A DNA stretch of 41,999 nt from an uncultured Bacteroidota bacterium (GCA_903839875.1 CAIMDZ010000053.1:1-41999); one strand, 5' to 3'. Positions 32,690 through 41,903 are shown, counted from the first letter of the stretch. Numbers and translations: made by a program. Notes: generated by a model from the letters alone, not told the origin.

Positions 32690-33625
32690 TCACCTGAAGA
32701 TCATGTTTTTCATTTTCCATAACAGGGATTCATTCTTGTGCAATACGAGGTACAGTGCTCTGCTGCCGCTAAAGCTGCGGAAGAAACGTTCTACGCCCTC
32801 ATCCATACTGCCCTCCAGGTCGAAGGTTTTGTGGCCGCGTTTTTTGGCTTCCTTCATAGCTACCCACAACAGCAGCGACATAGCCTTGTAGCTGCCGGCC
32901 TCAGGGTTTTGTCCGCCCATGAAGTAGTAGCTGCAGTTGCCGTCCCACACCTGCCATACTATAGCCTGAATGGTATCTCCATCTTTTGCTACCCAAAGGG
33001 CTGCTGCATCATTGGCTTTGCAGGCATCCATTATGCGGGTCAGGTCGTGAAGGGTATAAGGCAGGAGTTTGCCTTTTCTTTCAAGTGTATGCTGCTGAAA
33101 TTTGTACAGATCCGGTAGGTCACCGGCATTTTCGGTTACTGTAAGTTCTTTTTCTGCCTGTCGGATGTTTCGGCGGCGGGTGTCTTTCATATTAGCCAGC
33201 AATGTCTCTTCCGTTTCGCCCAGATCCATCAGGAAGGTCTGCTGCACTGCGGTACTTAGTTTGTATTTTTTAAACAGCCCAACCTGCTTTATCCCAGGTT
33301 CTATGGCCAGGTGCCACACCTTCACATCAGGTAGTTGCTTCATCAGCTCCGCAATAGTCTCATGCTCAAAACCGTCCTGCTTGCGCTCCTTAATATCCTC
33401 GGGATAAAACACATGGGGGCCAAGGTAAGGCGTCAGTATCGGCGACCGTAATATGCTTACACCAAGTTTGTTTTCCATGGGGTATGCCCACACGCCCGCC
33501 ACATGCTCGCCCTTCATAGCAATAGCCACATCCCATGCTTCACAGACGGAATCGAGCCACCATGGCTGCATGAACAGAGGTATGCCTTTTCGTTCAGCAC
33601 ATATGTTTTTGTAAAGTTCCTTCAT
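32690..33625 (-). CDS. GNAT/FemAB-like acyltransferase
   Basis: The 311-residue product has the BioF2-like/FemAB-type double-GNAT layout. The N-terminal half has FMQPWWLDSVCEAWDVAIAM and LTPYLGPHVF. The centre has the basic KDTRRRNIRQAEKELTV typical of FemAB-like enzymes. The C-terminal half has AALWVAKDGDTIQAIVWQVW, YYFMGGQNPEAGSYKAMSLL and FDLEGSMDEGVERFFRSFSG, the acceptor and aminoacyl/acyl-CoA groove. FemAB proteins add amino acids to peptidoglycan or other cell-surface amines; the substrate here is unknown. Cytoplasmic, no signal. Its 5' flank is a zone of inverted simple repeats. Confidence 0.85.
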   Translation of the reverse strand: MKELYKNICAERKGIPLFMQPWWLDSVCEAWDVAIAMKGEHVAGVWAYPMENKLGVSILRSPILTPYLGPHVFYPEDIKERKQDGFEHETIAELMKQLPDVKVWHLAIEPGIKQVGLFKKYKLSTAVQQTFLMDLGETEETLLANMKDTRRRNIRQAEKELTVTENAGDLPDLYKFQQHTLERKGKLLPYTLHDLTRIMDACKANDAAALWVAKDGDTIQAIVWQVWDGNCSYYFMGGQNPEAGSYKAMSLLLWVAMKEAKKRGHKTFDLEGSMDEGVERFFRSFSGSRALYLVLHKNESLLWKMKNMIFR

Positions 33626-33629
33626 CTGT

Positions 33630-34022
33630 TAGTTGGCAGTTTACTGTTGGCAGTTGGCAGTTTACCCATGTTGTTTTCAGTTAGCAGTTTTTCAGTTGGC
33701 AGTTTACAGTTTACAGTTTAAGTTCCCCGTTTATAGTTGAGACATGTTGTTTTTTTTCAGGTAACAGTTTGCTCATGTTGTTCTGTCTGCAGTTTGCTAT
33801 TGGCTGTTAATTGATGTTCATTAGTTTGCAATTTACAAAATTCAGCAACGGTGTAAACTGTCAACTGCAAACGCAGCTAACTTTTTTTTCTGTAACATTT
33901 TTCCGGTTCCCATGTTATATTATTTTTTAGATTAGTGATTTAATGGCTAACTATTCTTCAACTACAAACTATAAGCAATTGCCAACTGAGCACAACTGCA
34001 AATTGGCAACTGAAAACTGCCA
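33630..34022. repeat. Intergenic zone of degenerate CAGTTTGC/GCAGTTGGCAGTT repeats in inverted order
   Basis: About 400 bases without a gene. From 33630 to ~33800 the strand repeats GGCAGTTTAC, GTTGGCAGT and CAGTTTACAGTTTA. From ~33860 to 34022 the complement occurs (AACTGTCAACTGCAAA, GCCAACTGAG, TTGGCAACTGAAAACTGCC). The two halves can pair imperfectly over ~100 bases with an AT-rich centre. A short version lies at 24700-24750. It is probably a slippage-generated spacer and could also act as a terminator or roadblock between the two minus-strand genes. Confidence 0.6.
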
Positions 34023-34024
34023 AC

Positions 34025-35287
34025 TTATTTAAACTGCAGCACCTTTGCCGGCTGTATCCTGCGAATATACAATGCGGGCAGCCACATACAAAATATGCAC
34101 AGCGCCAGCGTTGTTACATCCACCAGCGCCACCTGCCACCAGATTACTTTTACAGGTACGTACTTCATATAGTATGTTTCTTCCGGAAGAGTTATAAAGC
34201 CATACTTCAACTGCAGCCGGCACAGGCCCAATGCAAGTATATTGCCCAGTAATATGCCTGCCGCGCCTATCAGCCCTGCTATACTCAGGAAGATGTTGCG
34301 TGTGCCCTCAAAGGGCATCCCCAGCGCCTTCAGCAGGCCTATCATTCTTGCCCGGTCCACCATCAGTATCACCAGCACCGCGCCCATGTTGATGATGGCC
34401 ACAATAGCCATTATCACCAGCAATATGGTACTGTTGATGCCTGTCAGCTCCAGCCAGTCGAAAATGCCGGCATAGTTCTCACGTGTGGTATAGGCCTCCA
34501 GTGGCGCCTGAATCAGGTTGTAGTGAATGTAATTGGCCACTGTATCGGCATAGCCAGGGTCGGTGAGGTCTACCTGGTAGCCATTTATGCTGTCGGCAGT
34601 CCAGTTGTTAATGCGCTGGAGCATGCGCAGATCACAGATGCCATATATCTTGTCCACCTCCTCCATGCCGCTATGAAATAGCCCGCTAACCTTCACCCGC
34701 CTTATTCTTGGAATACCCTCCTCCACAAAGTTCAGTTGCACAGTATCGCCTATGTTCACATTCAGCCTGTCAGCTGTAGTTTTCGATAGTAGTATCTGCT
34801 TCGCGTAAGTGCTGTCGCTGTAGTCAATAGCCTTGCCACTGGTGGTAATGCCGCTCAGGAAACGGTAATTTTTATCAACACCCTTTAGCTGCAGTCCCTC
34901 CATGCCGCCATGCGCCTGCACGATTACCGGTCGCACCGCAAACGGGTTCACCCCTGTCACATGCGGTATCTGCCGCATTGAGTCCACCAGCCGGGGATTG
35001 TAATAAATGGGCTCTGCAAAAGTCAGGGCGTTCGACTTCGTTTCATCAAACGGAATCACATGCACATGCCCCATAAAGCTGTACAGCTTCTCGCTTACCG
35101 AATACTTAAAACCCGTGATAATAGCCATCGCTACTATCATCACCATCACACTAAGGGCCGTAGCCACAATAGCCAGCTTAATGATGAACGAAGAGAAAGC
35201 CCCCTTCTGCTTCACCAGGTACCGCCGTGCTATGAAAAATGAAAGGTTCAAATTTGGGGTTGTGTTGTAGGGGTAAAAGTAGAACAT
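34025..35287 (-). CDS. FtsX/LolC-LolE-type ABC transporter permease
   Basis: The 420-residue product has a first membrane helix near residues 35-60 (LAIVATALSVMVMIVAMAII), a large periplasmic MacB-PCD-like domain (~65-270), and three further helices (~275-400), ending AFYIRRIQP-like AKVLQFK. The N-terminal LSFFIARRYLVKQKGAFSSF and the TGVNPFAVRPVIVQ region are as in lipoprotein-release permeases of Bacteroidota. With an ATPase it extracts lipoproteins from, or acts mechanically at, the inner membrane. No ATPase gene is adjacent. The topology (1+3 helices) and length (~400) fit the family. Confidence 0.9.
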   Translation of the reverse strand: MFYFYPYNTTPNLNLSFFIARRYLVKQKGAFSSFIIKLAIVATALSVMVMIVAMAIITGFKYSVSEKLYSFMGHVHVIPFDETKSNALTFAEPIYYNPRLVDSMRQIPHVTGVNPFAVRPVIVQAHGGMEGLQLKGVDKNYRFLSGITTSGKAIDYSDSTYAKQILLSKTTADRLNVNIGDTVQLNFVEEGIPRIRRVKVSGLFHSGMEEVDKIYGICDLRMLQRINNWTADSINGYQVDLTDPGYADTVANYIHYNLIQAPLEAYTTRENYAGIFDWLELTGINSTILLVIMAIVAIINMGAVLVILMVDRARMIGLLKALGMPFEGTRNIFLSIAGLIGAAGILLGNILALGLCRLQLKYGFITLPEETYYMKYVPVKVIWWQVALVDVTTLALCIFCMWLPALYIRRIQPAKVLQFK

Positions 35288-35628
35288 TTAGTTCCTTTTT
35301 TGTTATTCTGAGATGTGTAATACTGATCAGACTTCAAAATCCGGCACGAAGGGTTCACGCTAAAGCAGTCGCAAAGAATCGTAAAGGCCCTGCTATGCCT
35401 GCCGGCATATCCATCAACTCCACAAAATAAACTCCCGGTTACTAATATATTTAAACGACCTTTCATTAATTAAGTGAAGATGACAAGGATAATTGCCTGG
35501 AATTTTTCGCAAATCACGTTTACCTGTCTGCACAGAAAAAAGTAGGGTCGCGCAGGTTTGATGCCTTCCCGGCCCGGTTTTATTGTCTGATTGGTATCAC
35601 CTGCATTTAGCAATGTATATGTCAAAAT
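35288..35628. other. Intergenic region without recognisable gene
   Basis: About 340 bases. It contains the palindrome ATGCCTGCCGGCAT near 35395 and, at ~35473, AGTGAAGATGACAA, identical to the inner end of MITE copy 1 but without a matching second arm. Short open frames on both strands show no family features. Confidence 0.45.
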
Positions 35629-36009
35629 ATGAAGAATAAAATAGAAATAAGGAAGTCGGGAATAAAGGACGCAGGCAGGGGAGTTTTTGCTACAGCGGAT
35701 ATTAATAAAGGAGCAATTATTGAGATTTGCCCAATTCTGATACTGGGAATTAAAGACTTTGTGCATCTTGAAAAGACCATGCTGATTCATTATTTGTATG
35801 AGTATACGGGGGATAGTACTTTGCTTGCATTAGGTTATGGGTCGTTATACAATCACCATAACAAGCCTAATGCAAAATATGAACTGGTAGAATATGAAGG
35901 CATGCAGGAACAGGATCGCGAGCTGTATATAACCGCTACCCAACCCATATCAAAGGGGGAAGAAATATTTATCAACTATGGGAACGACTACAAACCGGGT
36001 GGCAGGTAG
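35629..36009 (+). CDS. SET-domain protein (protein lysine methyltransferase-like)
   Basis: The 126-residue product is a minimal SET domain. It has GRGVFATADINKGAIIEICP at the N-terminus (S-adenosylmethionine-binding GxG), the NH motif in SLYNHHNKPNAKYELV, and GEEIFINYGNDY at the end (pseudoknot with the catalytic Tyr). SET domains methylate protein lysines with S-adenosylmethionine; small bacterial members are poorly characterised. There is no pre- or post-SET zinc cluster. It stands alone between two minus-strand genes. Confidence 0.88.
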   Translation: MKNKIEIRKSGIKDAGRGVFATADINKGAIIEICPILILGIKDFVHLEKTMLIHYLYEYTGDSTLLALGYGSLYNHHNKPNAKYELVEYEGMQEQDRELYITATQPISKGEEIFINYGNDYKPGGR

Positions 36010-36128
36010 TTTTCAAAAAATATCTGTAAACCGGCAGGAAAAGTTCTGTTAAAAAATGTCGCTATTTTCAAGACGATAAACCTTTATTAAACGAATGAAG
36101 CCGATGGCTTATTCACAAGCGAAGTCCC

Positions 36129-37007
36129 TTATATATTTTGGGTTAACAGTTGCATCAGCGACTGTATCTCATCCGCCTTCTCATCTTCCCTTTTATAGCG
36201 GTAGCAGAGGCACAGTTCTTCCATCATTTTGTATATGATACGCTTGTTATTAAGCGGGGTGAAGTAAAGGTCGCGGTCGGAAGCATTGATCTTGCGGAGG
36301 TACTGGTCTACGTCCTTCTGAGTGTATATCATGCCGTTTAACGGATCAATGTAGAACTGCACCTGCTGTATGCCTTTATTGCCCGGATTGAGGAAGCTGT
36401 GAAGCGTATCTATATAGGCGAAGATAAACTGGCGGGGCACATCTACCGCGAAAATGGGTATATCCAGTATCTCGCTTAGCGCCAGGAACAGAATGCCGAT
36501 GCTGTAGGAATTGCCTTGCTTGCTCTCCAGCGCCTGGTTGATGAAAAAGTGTTTTGGTTCGCGCTCAGTGAGCTCGTGGCCATGGAGTTTGTAATAATTG
36601 TAGAGTATGCTGTTGAACACATTCACCTGCTCCAGAGGGGTGAGGTAGTTATTCAATTCCAGCCATATGTTACGCTTTACCTGGTCGAATTGAGTGAGTA
36701 TAGCCGGCACGTTGAGATCCGGGAACTGAAATTTGGCAATAAGAATAGCGCCACGCAGCAGTTCGGGATGATCAGACCGGCTCCACTCCAGGAAGTCCTG
36801 CTGCAGATCGTGAAAGTGCACACGGTGAATGAGTAATTCTATACGCTCCTGTACGTTTTCATCAATGGTGGTCTCCCAAAGCTGTTCCAGTTTTGGGATA
36901 ATCTCCTTACCATAATTGATCAGTTTATCGGCAACGGTGTCATATACCTCGTCGTCGGGGTCGTCTATCAATCTTAAGAGGGCCGTTATCTCTTTGCTGG
37001 TATTCAT
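36129..37007 (-). CDS. SirB1-like transglutaminase-fold protein, catalytic Cys replaced
   Basis: The 292-residue product has an N-terminal helical region (~1-95; LLRLIDDPDDEVYDTVADKL, HEAT-like) and then a Transglut_core2/SirB1 domain. This has IWLELNNYLTPLEQVNVFNS, KQGNSYSIGILFLALSEIL and DVPRQFIFAYID. In transglutaminase-fold enzymes the GNC position is Cys and a His follows in the PxHF region; here they read Ser (GNSYS) and Gln (PRQF). So it is probably non-catalytic, as is known for several SirB1 relatives. The C-terminus is helical (YKMMEELCLCYRYKRED). The role is unknown; protein-protein interaction is likely. Confidence 0.85.
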   Translation of the reverse strand: MNTSKEITALLRLIDDPDDEVYDTVADKLINYGKEIIPKLEQLWETTIDENVQERIELLIHRVHFHDLQQDFLEWSRSDHPELLRGAILIAKFQFPDLNVPAILTQFDQVKRNIWLELNNYLTPLEQVNVFNSILYNYYKLHGHELTEREPKHFFINQALESKQGNSYSIGILFLALSEILDIPIFAVDVPRQFIFAYIDTLHSFLNPGNKGIQQVQFYIDPLNGMIYTQKDVDQYLRKINASDRDLYFTPLNNKRIIYKMMEELCLCYRYKREDEKADEIQSLMQLLTQNI

Positions 37008-37013
37008 TTTTTA

Positions 37014-37046
37014 GTCTAAAGTCGTTAGTCTAAAGTCTAAAGCGAG
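37014..37046. repeat. Short TAGTCTAAAG repeats
   Basis: Two full copies and a partial copy of TAGTCTAAAGTC-like units lie upstream of the SirB1-like gene. They form simple slippage-type DNA, like the CAGTTTGC zone elsewhere in the window. The rest of the 250-base gap before topA shows small palindromes (CCGCCGCGGCGG near 37141, ATCCACggtgGTGGAT near 37220) but no gene. Confidence 0.5.
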
Positions 37047-37260
37047 TTTGGTTTATTAAGTCAAAAGTAAAAAGCTAAAAGTTGTTGCGGGTCTGCCTCA
37101 ACGCGCTTCTCAATAATGATTCGCGAATTACGCGGCAGCTTCCGCCGCGGCGGATCAGGGGTTCCTCGCACTTTCTTTACAGAAAGGTACGAAAAAAACA
37201 AAACATGGCAAAGCCGAAATATCCACGGTGGTGGATAAGTAAGATGAAGCGGGAATTATC

Positions 37261-39612
37261 CTATTTCTTCTTTCTGCCTTTGGCTACTTTCTTCGGCGGG
37301 TTTGCTTTCACATCTTCTATAATGGCTTTCACATCCTCTATGGTCAGCGCTGCTGCTGTTTCGGCTTTCTCTTTTGGTATTTTGTAGTTACGTAATCCCT
37401 GCTTGATGTAGGGTCCGTAAGGGCCTTTGAGTATACGGATCTTTTCTTTTTCAAAGACCTTGATCTCGCTCTCCAGTTTCGACTGCCTTTTTTCTGCAAT
37501 AAGCGGTGTTATCTCAGCCAATTCTACTGTATAAGGGTCCATATCCTTCTTCAGTGAGTAGAACGCGCTGTCATGCTGTGCATATGGTCCGAAGCGGCCA
37601 ATGTTGACCACCACATCGCTGTCTTCGAACTGGCCAAGGTTCCTGGGCAGGCGGAAGAGTTCCATAGCTTCTTCCAGTGTTATGGTCTCAATGCTCTGGT
37701 TGGTGCGGAGTTTTGCAAAGCGGGGTTTTTCCGCTCCTTCGTCAGTAGATGTTACTCCTATCTGTACCATTGGTCCGAAGCGGCCCAGACGCGCTGTAAC
37801 TGGCTTGCCGCTTACAGGGTCTGTGCCCAGTTCGCGCTCGCCATGTGCCCGGCTTGCAGTCTCAATGGTATGTTCCACGATCTCGTGGAAAGGAAGATAA
37901 AAGTCGTCTATCATTTTGTGCCACTCCTGCCTGCCTTCGGCAATGTGGTCAAATTCAGCTTCGATCTTTGCGGTAAAATCATAGTCCATCACCTTGGTGA
38001 AGTGCTCGCGCAGGAAATCGTTGACAACCATACCAAGATCGGTAGGGAATAGTTTATTCTTTTCAGCCCCGAAGTTTTCGGAGGAGGTAATAGTTGAAAT
38101 TTTATCCTGTTGCAGTGTAAGTACCTGGAAGTTGCGCTTCACGCCGTCTTTATCGCGTTTCTCCACGTAGCCCCTTGCCTGTATGATGCTGATGGTAGGC
38201 GCATAAGTGGACGGACGGCCAATACCCAGCTCTTCCAGCTTCTTCACAAGCGATGCTTCCGTGTAGCGGGGCGCTGGCCTTGAAAAGCGCTCAGTGGCTA
38301 TCATGCGCTGCAGTTCGGGCTTTTGTCCGGTTACCAGCGGTGGCAGCATACCTGCGTTCTCGTCATCTTCCTCGTCATCATCATGACCTTCACTATATAC
38401 CTTCAGGAAGCCATCGAAGCGAAGTACTTCGCCTGTGGCGGTCAGCGGGTCAGGCTGGGTGGAGATGTCAATTTTGGCAATGGTACGCTCCAGTATAGCA
38501 TCGGCCATCTGGCATGCCATGGTGCGCTTCCATATCAGGTCGTAGAGCCTTGTGGTATCGGCGTCACCGGCAGAGGTAGCGTTCATATCAGTAGGCCTGA
38601 TGGCTTCATGTGCTTCCTGTGCCGACTCGTTCTTGTTTTTAAAAGCGCGCTGCTGGTGGTATTGCTCGCCGAACTGGGATATGATGGCCGCACGCGATGC
38701 ATCAATAGCTGTTTCAGACAGGTTCACAGAATCAGTACGCATGTAGGTGATGTGCCCGTTCTCATATAGCTTTTGCGCCAGCAGCATGGTTTTTGATACG
38801 GAGTAACCAAGTTTACGGCTGGCTTCCTGCTGCAGCGTAGAGGTAGTAAACGGTGCTGACGGCGATTTTTTGCCGGGCTTCACCTGCACGTCTTTCACGG
38901 TGTAGGATGCGCCCTTGCATTTTTCCAGGTAGGCTGCTGCGCCATTCCCGTCTTTTATTTTATCAGGACCATCGGCCTTGAAGGTTACGTTCTTACCATT
39001 AATATCAGGTGCACTGAACAGCGCCTCTACTTTAAAACTACTGTTAACACTGAAACGCGTGATATCCCTTTCGCGTTCTACCAGTATGCGCACCGCTACC
39101 GACTGCACACGGCCGGCAGATAGGTTATTGCGCATGCTCATTTTGCGCCACAGCACCGGGCTCAGTTCGAAACCTACTATGCGGTCCAGTATCCTGCGCG
39201 CCTGCTGGGCGTTCACGAGGTCCATATTCACAAACCTCGGATTTTTTACCGCGGCCTGTATTGCCCCCTTGGTGATCTCATGGAAAACGATACGTTTGGT
39301 TTTATACGGATCAAGGTCGAGAACTTCACACAAGTGCCATGATATGGCTTCACCCTCACGGTCCTCATCCGTTGCCAGCCACACATCATCCGATTTCTTT
39401 GCCAGCGACCTCAGTTCCTTAACTACCTTCTGTTTATCTTCGGATATTACATACGTAGGGGTGTAACCATTCTTGATATCAATACCCATGTCTTCTTTCA
39501 CCAGATCCCGTATGTGCCCATAGCACGATTTCACTTCAAAATCACTTCCCAGTATCTTTTCTATGGTCTTCGCCTTGGCAGGCGACTCCACTATCAATAA
39601 ATGTTTTGCCAT
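37261..39612 (-). CDS. topA: DNA topoisomerase I
   Basis: The 783-residue type IA topoisomerase has the TOPRIM opening LLIVESPAKAKTIEKILG with the catalytic Glu, the metal site DEDREGEAISWHL, the active-site Tyr in HITYMRTDSVNL, and RPSTYAPTISIIQARGYVEK in the later core. The C-terminal ~190 residues hold two or three topoisomerase C-terminal repeat units (GRFGPMVQIG, NIGRFGPYAQHD, ILKGPYGPYIKQG) without Cys4 zinc fingers. A basic end (KKVAKGRKKK) follows. It relaxes negative supercoils by cutting one strand and passing the other. Single gene, normal length for Bacteroidota. Confidence 0.97.
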   Translation of the reverse strand: MAKHLLIVESPAKAKTIEKILGSDFEVKSCYGHIRDLVKEDMGIDIKNGYTPTYVISEDKQKVVKELRSLAKKSDDVWLATDEDREGEAISWHLCEVLDLDPYKTKRIVFHEITKGAIQAAVKNPRFVNMDLVNAQQARRILDRIVGFELSPVLWRKMSMRNNLSAGRVQSVAVRILVERERDITRFSVNSSFKVEALFSAPDINGKNVTFKADGPDKIKDGNGAAAYLEKCKGASYTVKDVQVKPGKKSPSAPFTTSTLQQEASRKLGYSVSKTMLLAQKLYENGHITYMRTDSVNLSETAIDASRAAIISQFGEQYHQQRAFKNKNESAQEAHEAIRPTDMNATSAGDADTTRLYDLIWKRTMACQMADAILERTIAKIDISTQPDPLTATGEVLRFDGFLKVYSEGHDDDEEDDENAGMLPPLVTGQKPELQRMIATERFSRPAPRYTEASLVKKLEELGIGRPSTYAPTISIIQARGYVEKRDKDGVKRNFQVLTLQQDKISTITSSENFGAEKNKLFPTDLGMVVNDFLREHFTKVMDYDFTAKIEAEFDHIAEGRQEWHKMIDDFYLPFHEIVEHTIETASRAHGERELGTDPVSGKPVTARLGRFGPMVQIGVTSTDEGAEKPRFAKLRTNQSIETITLEEAMELFRLPRNLGQFEDSDVVVNIGRFGPYAQHDSAFYSLKKDMDPYTVELAEITPLIAEKRQSKLESEIKVFEKEKIRILKGPYGPYIKQGLRNYKIPKEKAETAAALTIEDVKAIIEDVKANPPKKVAKGRKKK

Positions 39613-39683
39613 TCTTAATTTTAATTTTTTTGGCTATATCTTACGCTAAGCGTGTGCAATAATAGAATATTGTTTCCAAAAAG

Positions 39684-39722
39684 AAAAAAGAGGCTTTCCC
39701 CAAACGTTGAGAAAACCTCTTT
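39684..39722 (-). terminator. Terminator between the T9SS remnant and topA
   Basis: AAAGAGG (39688-39694) pairs with CCTCTTT (39716-39722), with partial pairing inside. On the minus strand it is followed by a T-rich run. It lies just past the stop of the T9SS tail remnant, and was presumably its terminator. Confidence 0.65.
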
Positions 39723-39741
39723 ATGATACAATTATTTATAA

Positions 39742-39844
39742 TTAGTGGGCTGTAATTACCTTGCCTGTGCACCGTTCTTCTTTTATCTGTACATTATATA
39801 TATACATGCCGTCCGGAAAAAAATGGGTGGCAAATTTGCCACCC
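39742..39844 (-). pseudogene. Remnant of a T9SS sorting-domain tail
   Basis: The minus-strand frame ending at the TAA at 39742-39744 reads FPDGMYIYNVQIKEERCTGK and then VITAH. This is the last ~30 residues of a T9SS type A domain (compare LANGVYLYSIEF and GRIVVAH at the end of the gene at 39869-41815). There is no room for the rest of a protein: the upstream end is the terminator hairpin of that gene. It is interpreted as a leftover of a deleted gene or a partial 3'-end duplication. Confidence 0.7.
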
Positions 39845-39847
39845 ATT
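39817..39847 (-). terminator. Terminator of the T9SS adhesin-like gene
   Basis: AATGGGTGGCAAA (39822-39834) and TTTGCCACCCATT (39835-39847) form a perfect 26-bp palindrome followed by seven T on the minus strand, 22 bases past the stop at 39869. It overlaps the coding sequence of the tail remnant. Confidence 0.85.
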
Positions 39848-39868
39848 AAAAACTATCAAAAGACCTGA

Positions 39869-41815
39869 TTAATGCGCCACAACAATACGCCCTGTGGTAT
39901 GCTGACCGTTAAACTCAATTGAGTAAAGGTACACGCCATTGGCGAGTGACGTAGTAACGAAAGCCGCCTTAGCTGGTTTGCCTGCTTTATTATCAATGTA
40001 TTGGGTACTGATAACCTGTCCCATAACATTTGATAAGGTAGCGGTAACGGTACCATCTTCCATTAAAGTGAATGGAACAGCAACCGAAGTATTTGCAGGG
40101 TTTGGATATGCCTTGCCGATAAAGTTATTGCCGGAAATATTGGTTATGCCTGTACGGTTCTGAACAACGCCGAAATTCAAATTGATAAATGGCGTATTAT
40201 CATTTCCATAAGGTAAATGACCTTGTCCGAATTCCTGGCTTGAGCTGCCGTCATTGTTTGACGTATCCTGCAGCCCCGTGTAGCCTGTAATGGCGTATGG
40301 TGCGGGGTTGTCGCCTTCCAGAACAGTAACGGTATCTGTGTTGCTGCTGCCTTTTACAACCGCTGCATAGTTGGTACCACCGGCTAATATAATTTTTCCG
40401 CCTATTGTTACTTCATCAACCATAAACGTTGCATAATTAATAGTGGAGGAGGTGCTGATTTCTCCCGAAACAAGGGCTCTGAATTGAGTGAGGCCGTCAT
40501 ATACCCAGTTTGTTCCGTCAAAATGATAAATCTGTACACCAACTACCTGTCCGGCTTTTGAAGCCTGCCCAAATGCCACAGACACTGACGTAAGGGTATC
40601 AGATTGGCCGTTTGGCACTATAAATTGTGTGGCAGGGCTGAAGGAATAAGCTGATGAACCGGGTCTGTGCACATAGCCGGAACTGGTAGCAACGGAGCCG
40701 GGTGTGTTTTCACTCAAGGCAGAGTCCGTGACATTGTAGTAAGTAGTATCAAAGTTATTTGCCGTTACCGCATCAGCGGCAGGGTTTACATTGAATGGAA
40801 CCATGTACGATCCGATTGTGTTAGAAAAATAGTAAGCCGGAGAACCGTTGGAAAAATCCGCGAGTGAGTCGTATGCATTTACAGGTGCATTTACGGGAAC
40901 GGTAGCGTTGTATACATTAGCAGCTCCCTTGAATATTTTTGCATTAACTGATACTGCAGGAAAAGCTGTATGGCCATAATTAACTACATAGGTAACAGGT
41001 ACCACAGTATCCATCATTTTAGCAGGCATAGTGCCAAAAGAGTATTGGCTGCCGCTGCCACCGGGAAAATAAAGAATCGAGGGTTTACGCAGTGCAATAT
41101 CCACTGAATCCATAGTTGACAAAGTCATATCGTCTATCATCCAGGAATAGGCGCCCTGATCCGGGCCCCAGGTAACAAAGCGGATGTAAACCGATGCCTG
41201 GCCACCTGCAGCCGCACTGATATTGATGTGCACGTTCTCAGGGTTGGCTGAATAGGTATTGGTCGTCAGCTCATTGTTGGTAACCACCGGGAAACTTGAA
41301 TAGGTGGTAAAAGCAGGGTTGGTGCTCACCCATACATAGCAGGAGTCCTCGAATTTCCGGTAATAATCCTGGAAATTAAGGCGAACAAAAGGTTGGGTAG
41401 CACAGTTATAGGATGGAGACTGAAGCCAGCCAGCCGGGGCACAGGAACATGCCGCACCTATGGAATCAGAATCGAATATCATCCATCCGTTTGAGGCGGA
41501 TGAAGATGCCATTGCACCCATGGTGTAGGTAGATGTGGACGCATGATTGGTCCATTTCCAGGTGCCGCCGGTGAAGCTGCCTGCGGTCCAGCCCGCCGGT
41601 AAAACGCCGGGTGAGCCTGTGCCGAAATCTTCGGTTACAAAAGCAGTGGTGGTGGTTTTAGCTCCTGAATGGTGAGCAGGAGGCGCCGCATGTGCCTGAG
41701 CGCTCACAAAAGGCGCCTTTTCTGAATGGCTGAGACCTGCATTATTCTTAATATACTGACCATTTGCCGAAAAAACGATCAATCCTCCTGTAATTAGTAA
41801 AAGTGTTCTTTTCAT
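39869..41815 (-). CDS. Secreted T9SS protein with choice-of-anchor J-like domain
   Basis: The 648-residue product has a signal peptide (MKRTLLLITGGLIVFSANGQ). A cleaved-adhesin/choice-of-anchor J-like jelly roll (~58-235) follows, with TEDFGTGSPGVLPAGWTAGS, FVRLNFQDYYRKF and YSWMIDDMTLST. Next come a CARDB-like beta domain (~240-370; VTYVVNYGHTAFPAVSVNAK) and further beta structure with a GYVHRPGSSAYSFSP segment. It ends with a T9SS type A sorting domain (KAYPNPANTSVAVPFTLMED to VVAH). It should be secreted or surface-attached; a ligand-binding or adhesive role is inference. A -7 box TAACTTTG (complement of 41848-41855) lies 32 bases before the ATG. Confidence 0.9.
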   Translation of the reverse strand: MKRTLLLITGGLIVFSANGQYIKNNAGLSHSEKAPFVSAQAHAAPPAHHSGAKTTTTAFVTEDFGTGSPGVLPAGWTAGSFTGGTWKWTNHASTSTYTMGAMASSSASNGWMIFDSDSIGAACSCAPAGWLQSPSYNCATQPFVRLNFQDYYRKFEDSCYVWVSTNPAFTTYSSFPVVTNNELTTNTYSANPENVHINISAAAGGQASVYIRFVTWGPDQGAYSWMIDDMTLSTMDSVDIALRKPSILYFPGGSGSQYSFGTMPAKMMDTVVPVTYVVNYGHTAFPAVSVNAKIFKGAANVYNATVPVNAPVNAYDSLADFSNGSPAYYFSNTIGSYMVPFNVNPAADAVTANNFDTTYYNVTDSALSENTPGSVATSSGYVHRPGSSAYSFSPATQFIVPNGQSDTLTSVSVAFGQASKAGQVVGVQIYHFDGTNWVYDGLTQFRALVSGEISTSSTINYATFMVDEVTIGGKIILAGGTNYAAVVKGSSNTDTVTVLEGDNPAPYAITGYTGLQDTSNNDGSSSQEFGQGHLPYGNDNTPFINLNFGVVQNRTGITNISGNNFIGKAYPNPANTSVAVPFTLMEDGTVTATLSNVMGQVISTQYIDNKAGKPAKAAFVTTSLANGVYLYSIEFNGQHTTGRIVVAH

Positions 41816-41903
41816 GCTACTTCTTTTTTAAATGAATTTATTTTGTGCAAAGTTAATTAGTTATTATTTCTTTATTGTGACAAAAATCATACCAAATTGT
41901 TTA

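Noticed and set aside
35470-35790. Minus-strand 106-codon frame opposite the SET gene
   Set aside because: It overlaps the well-supported SET-domain gene in antisense and has no features of its own.
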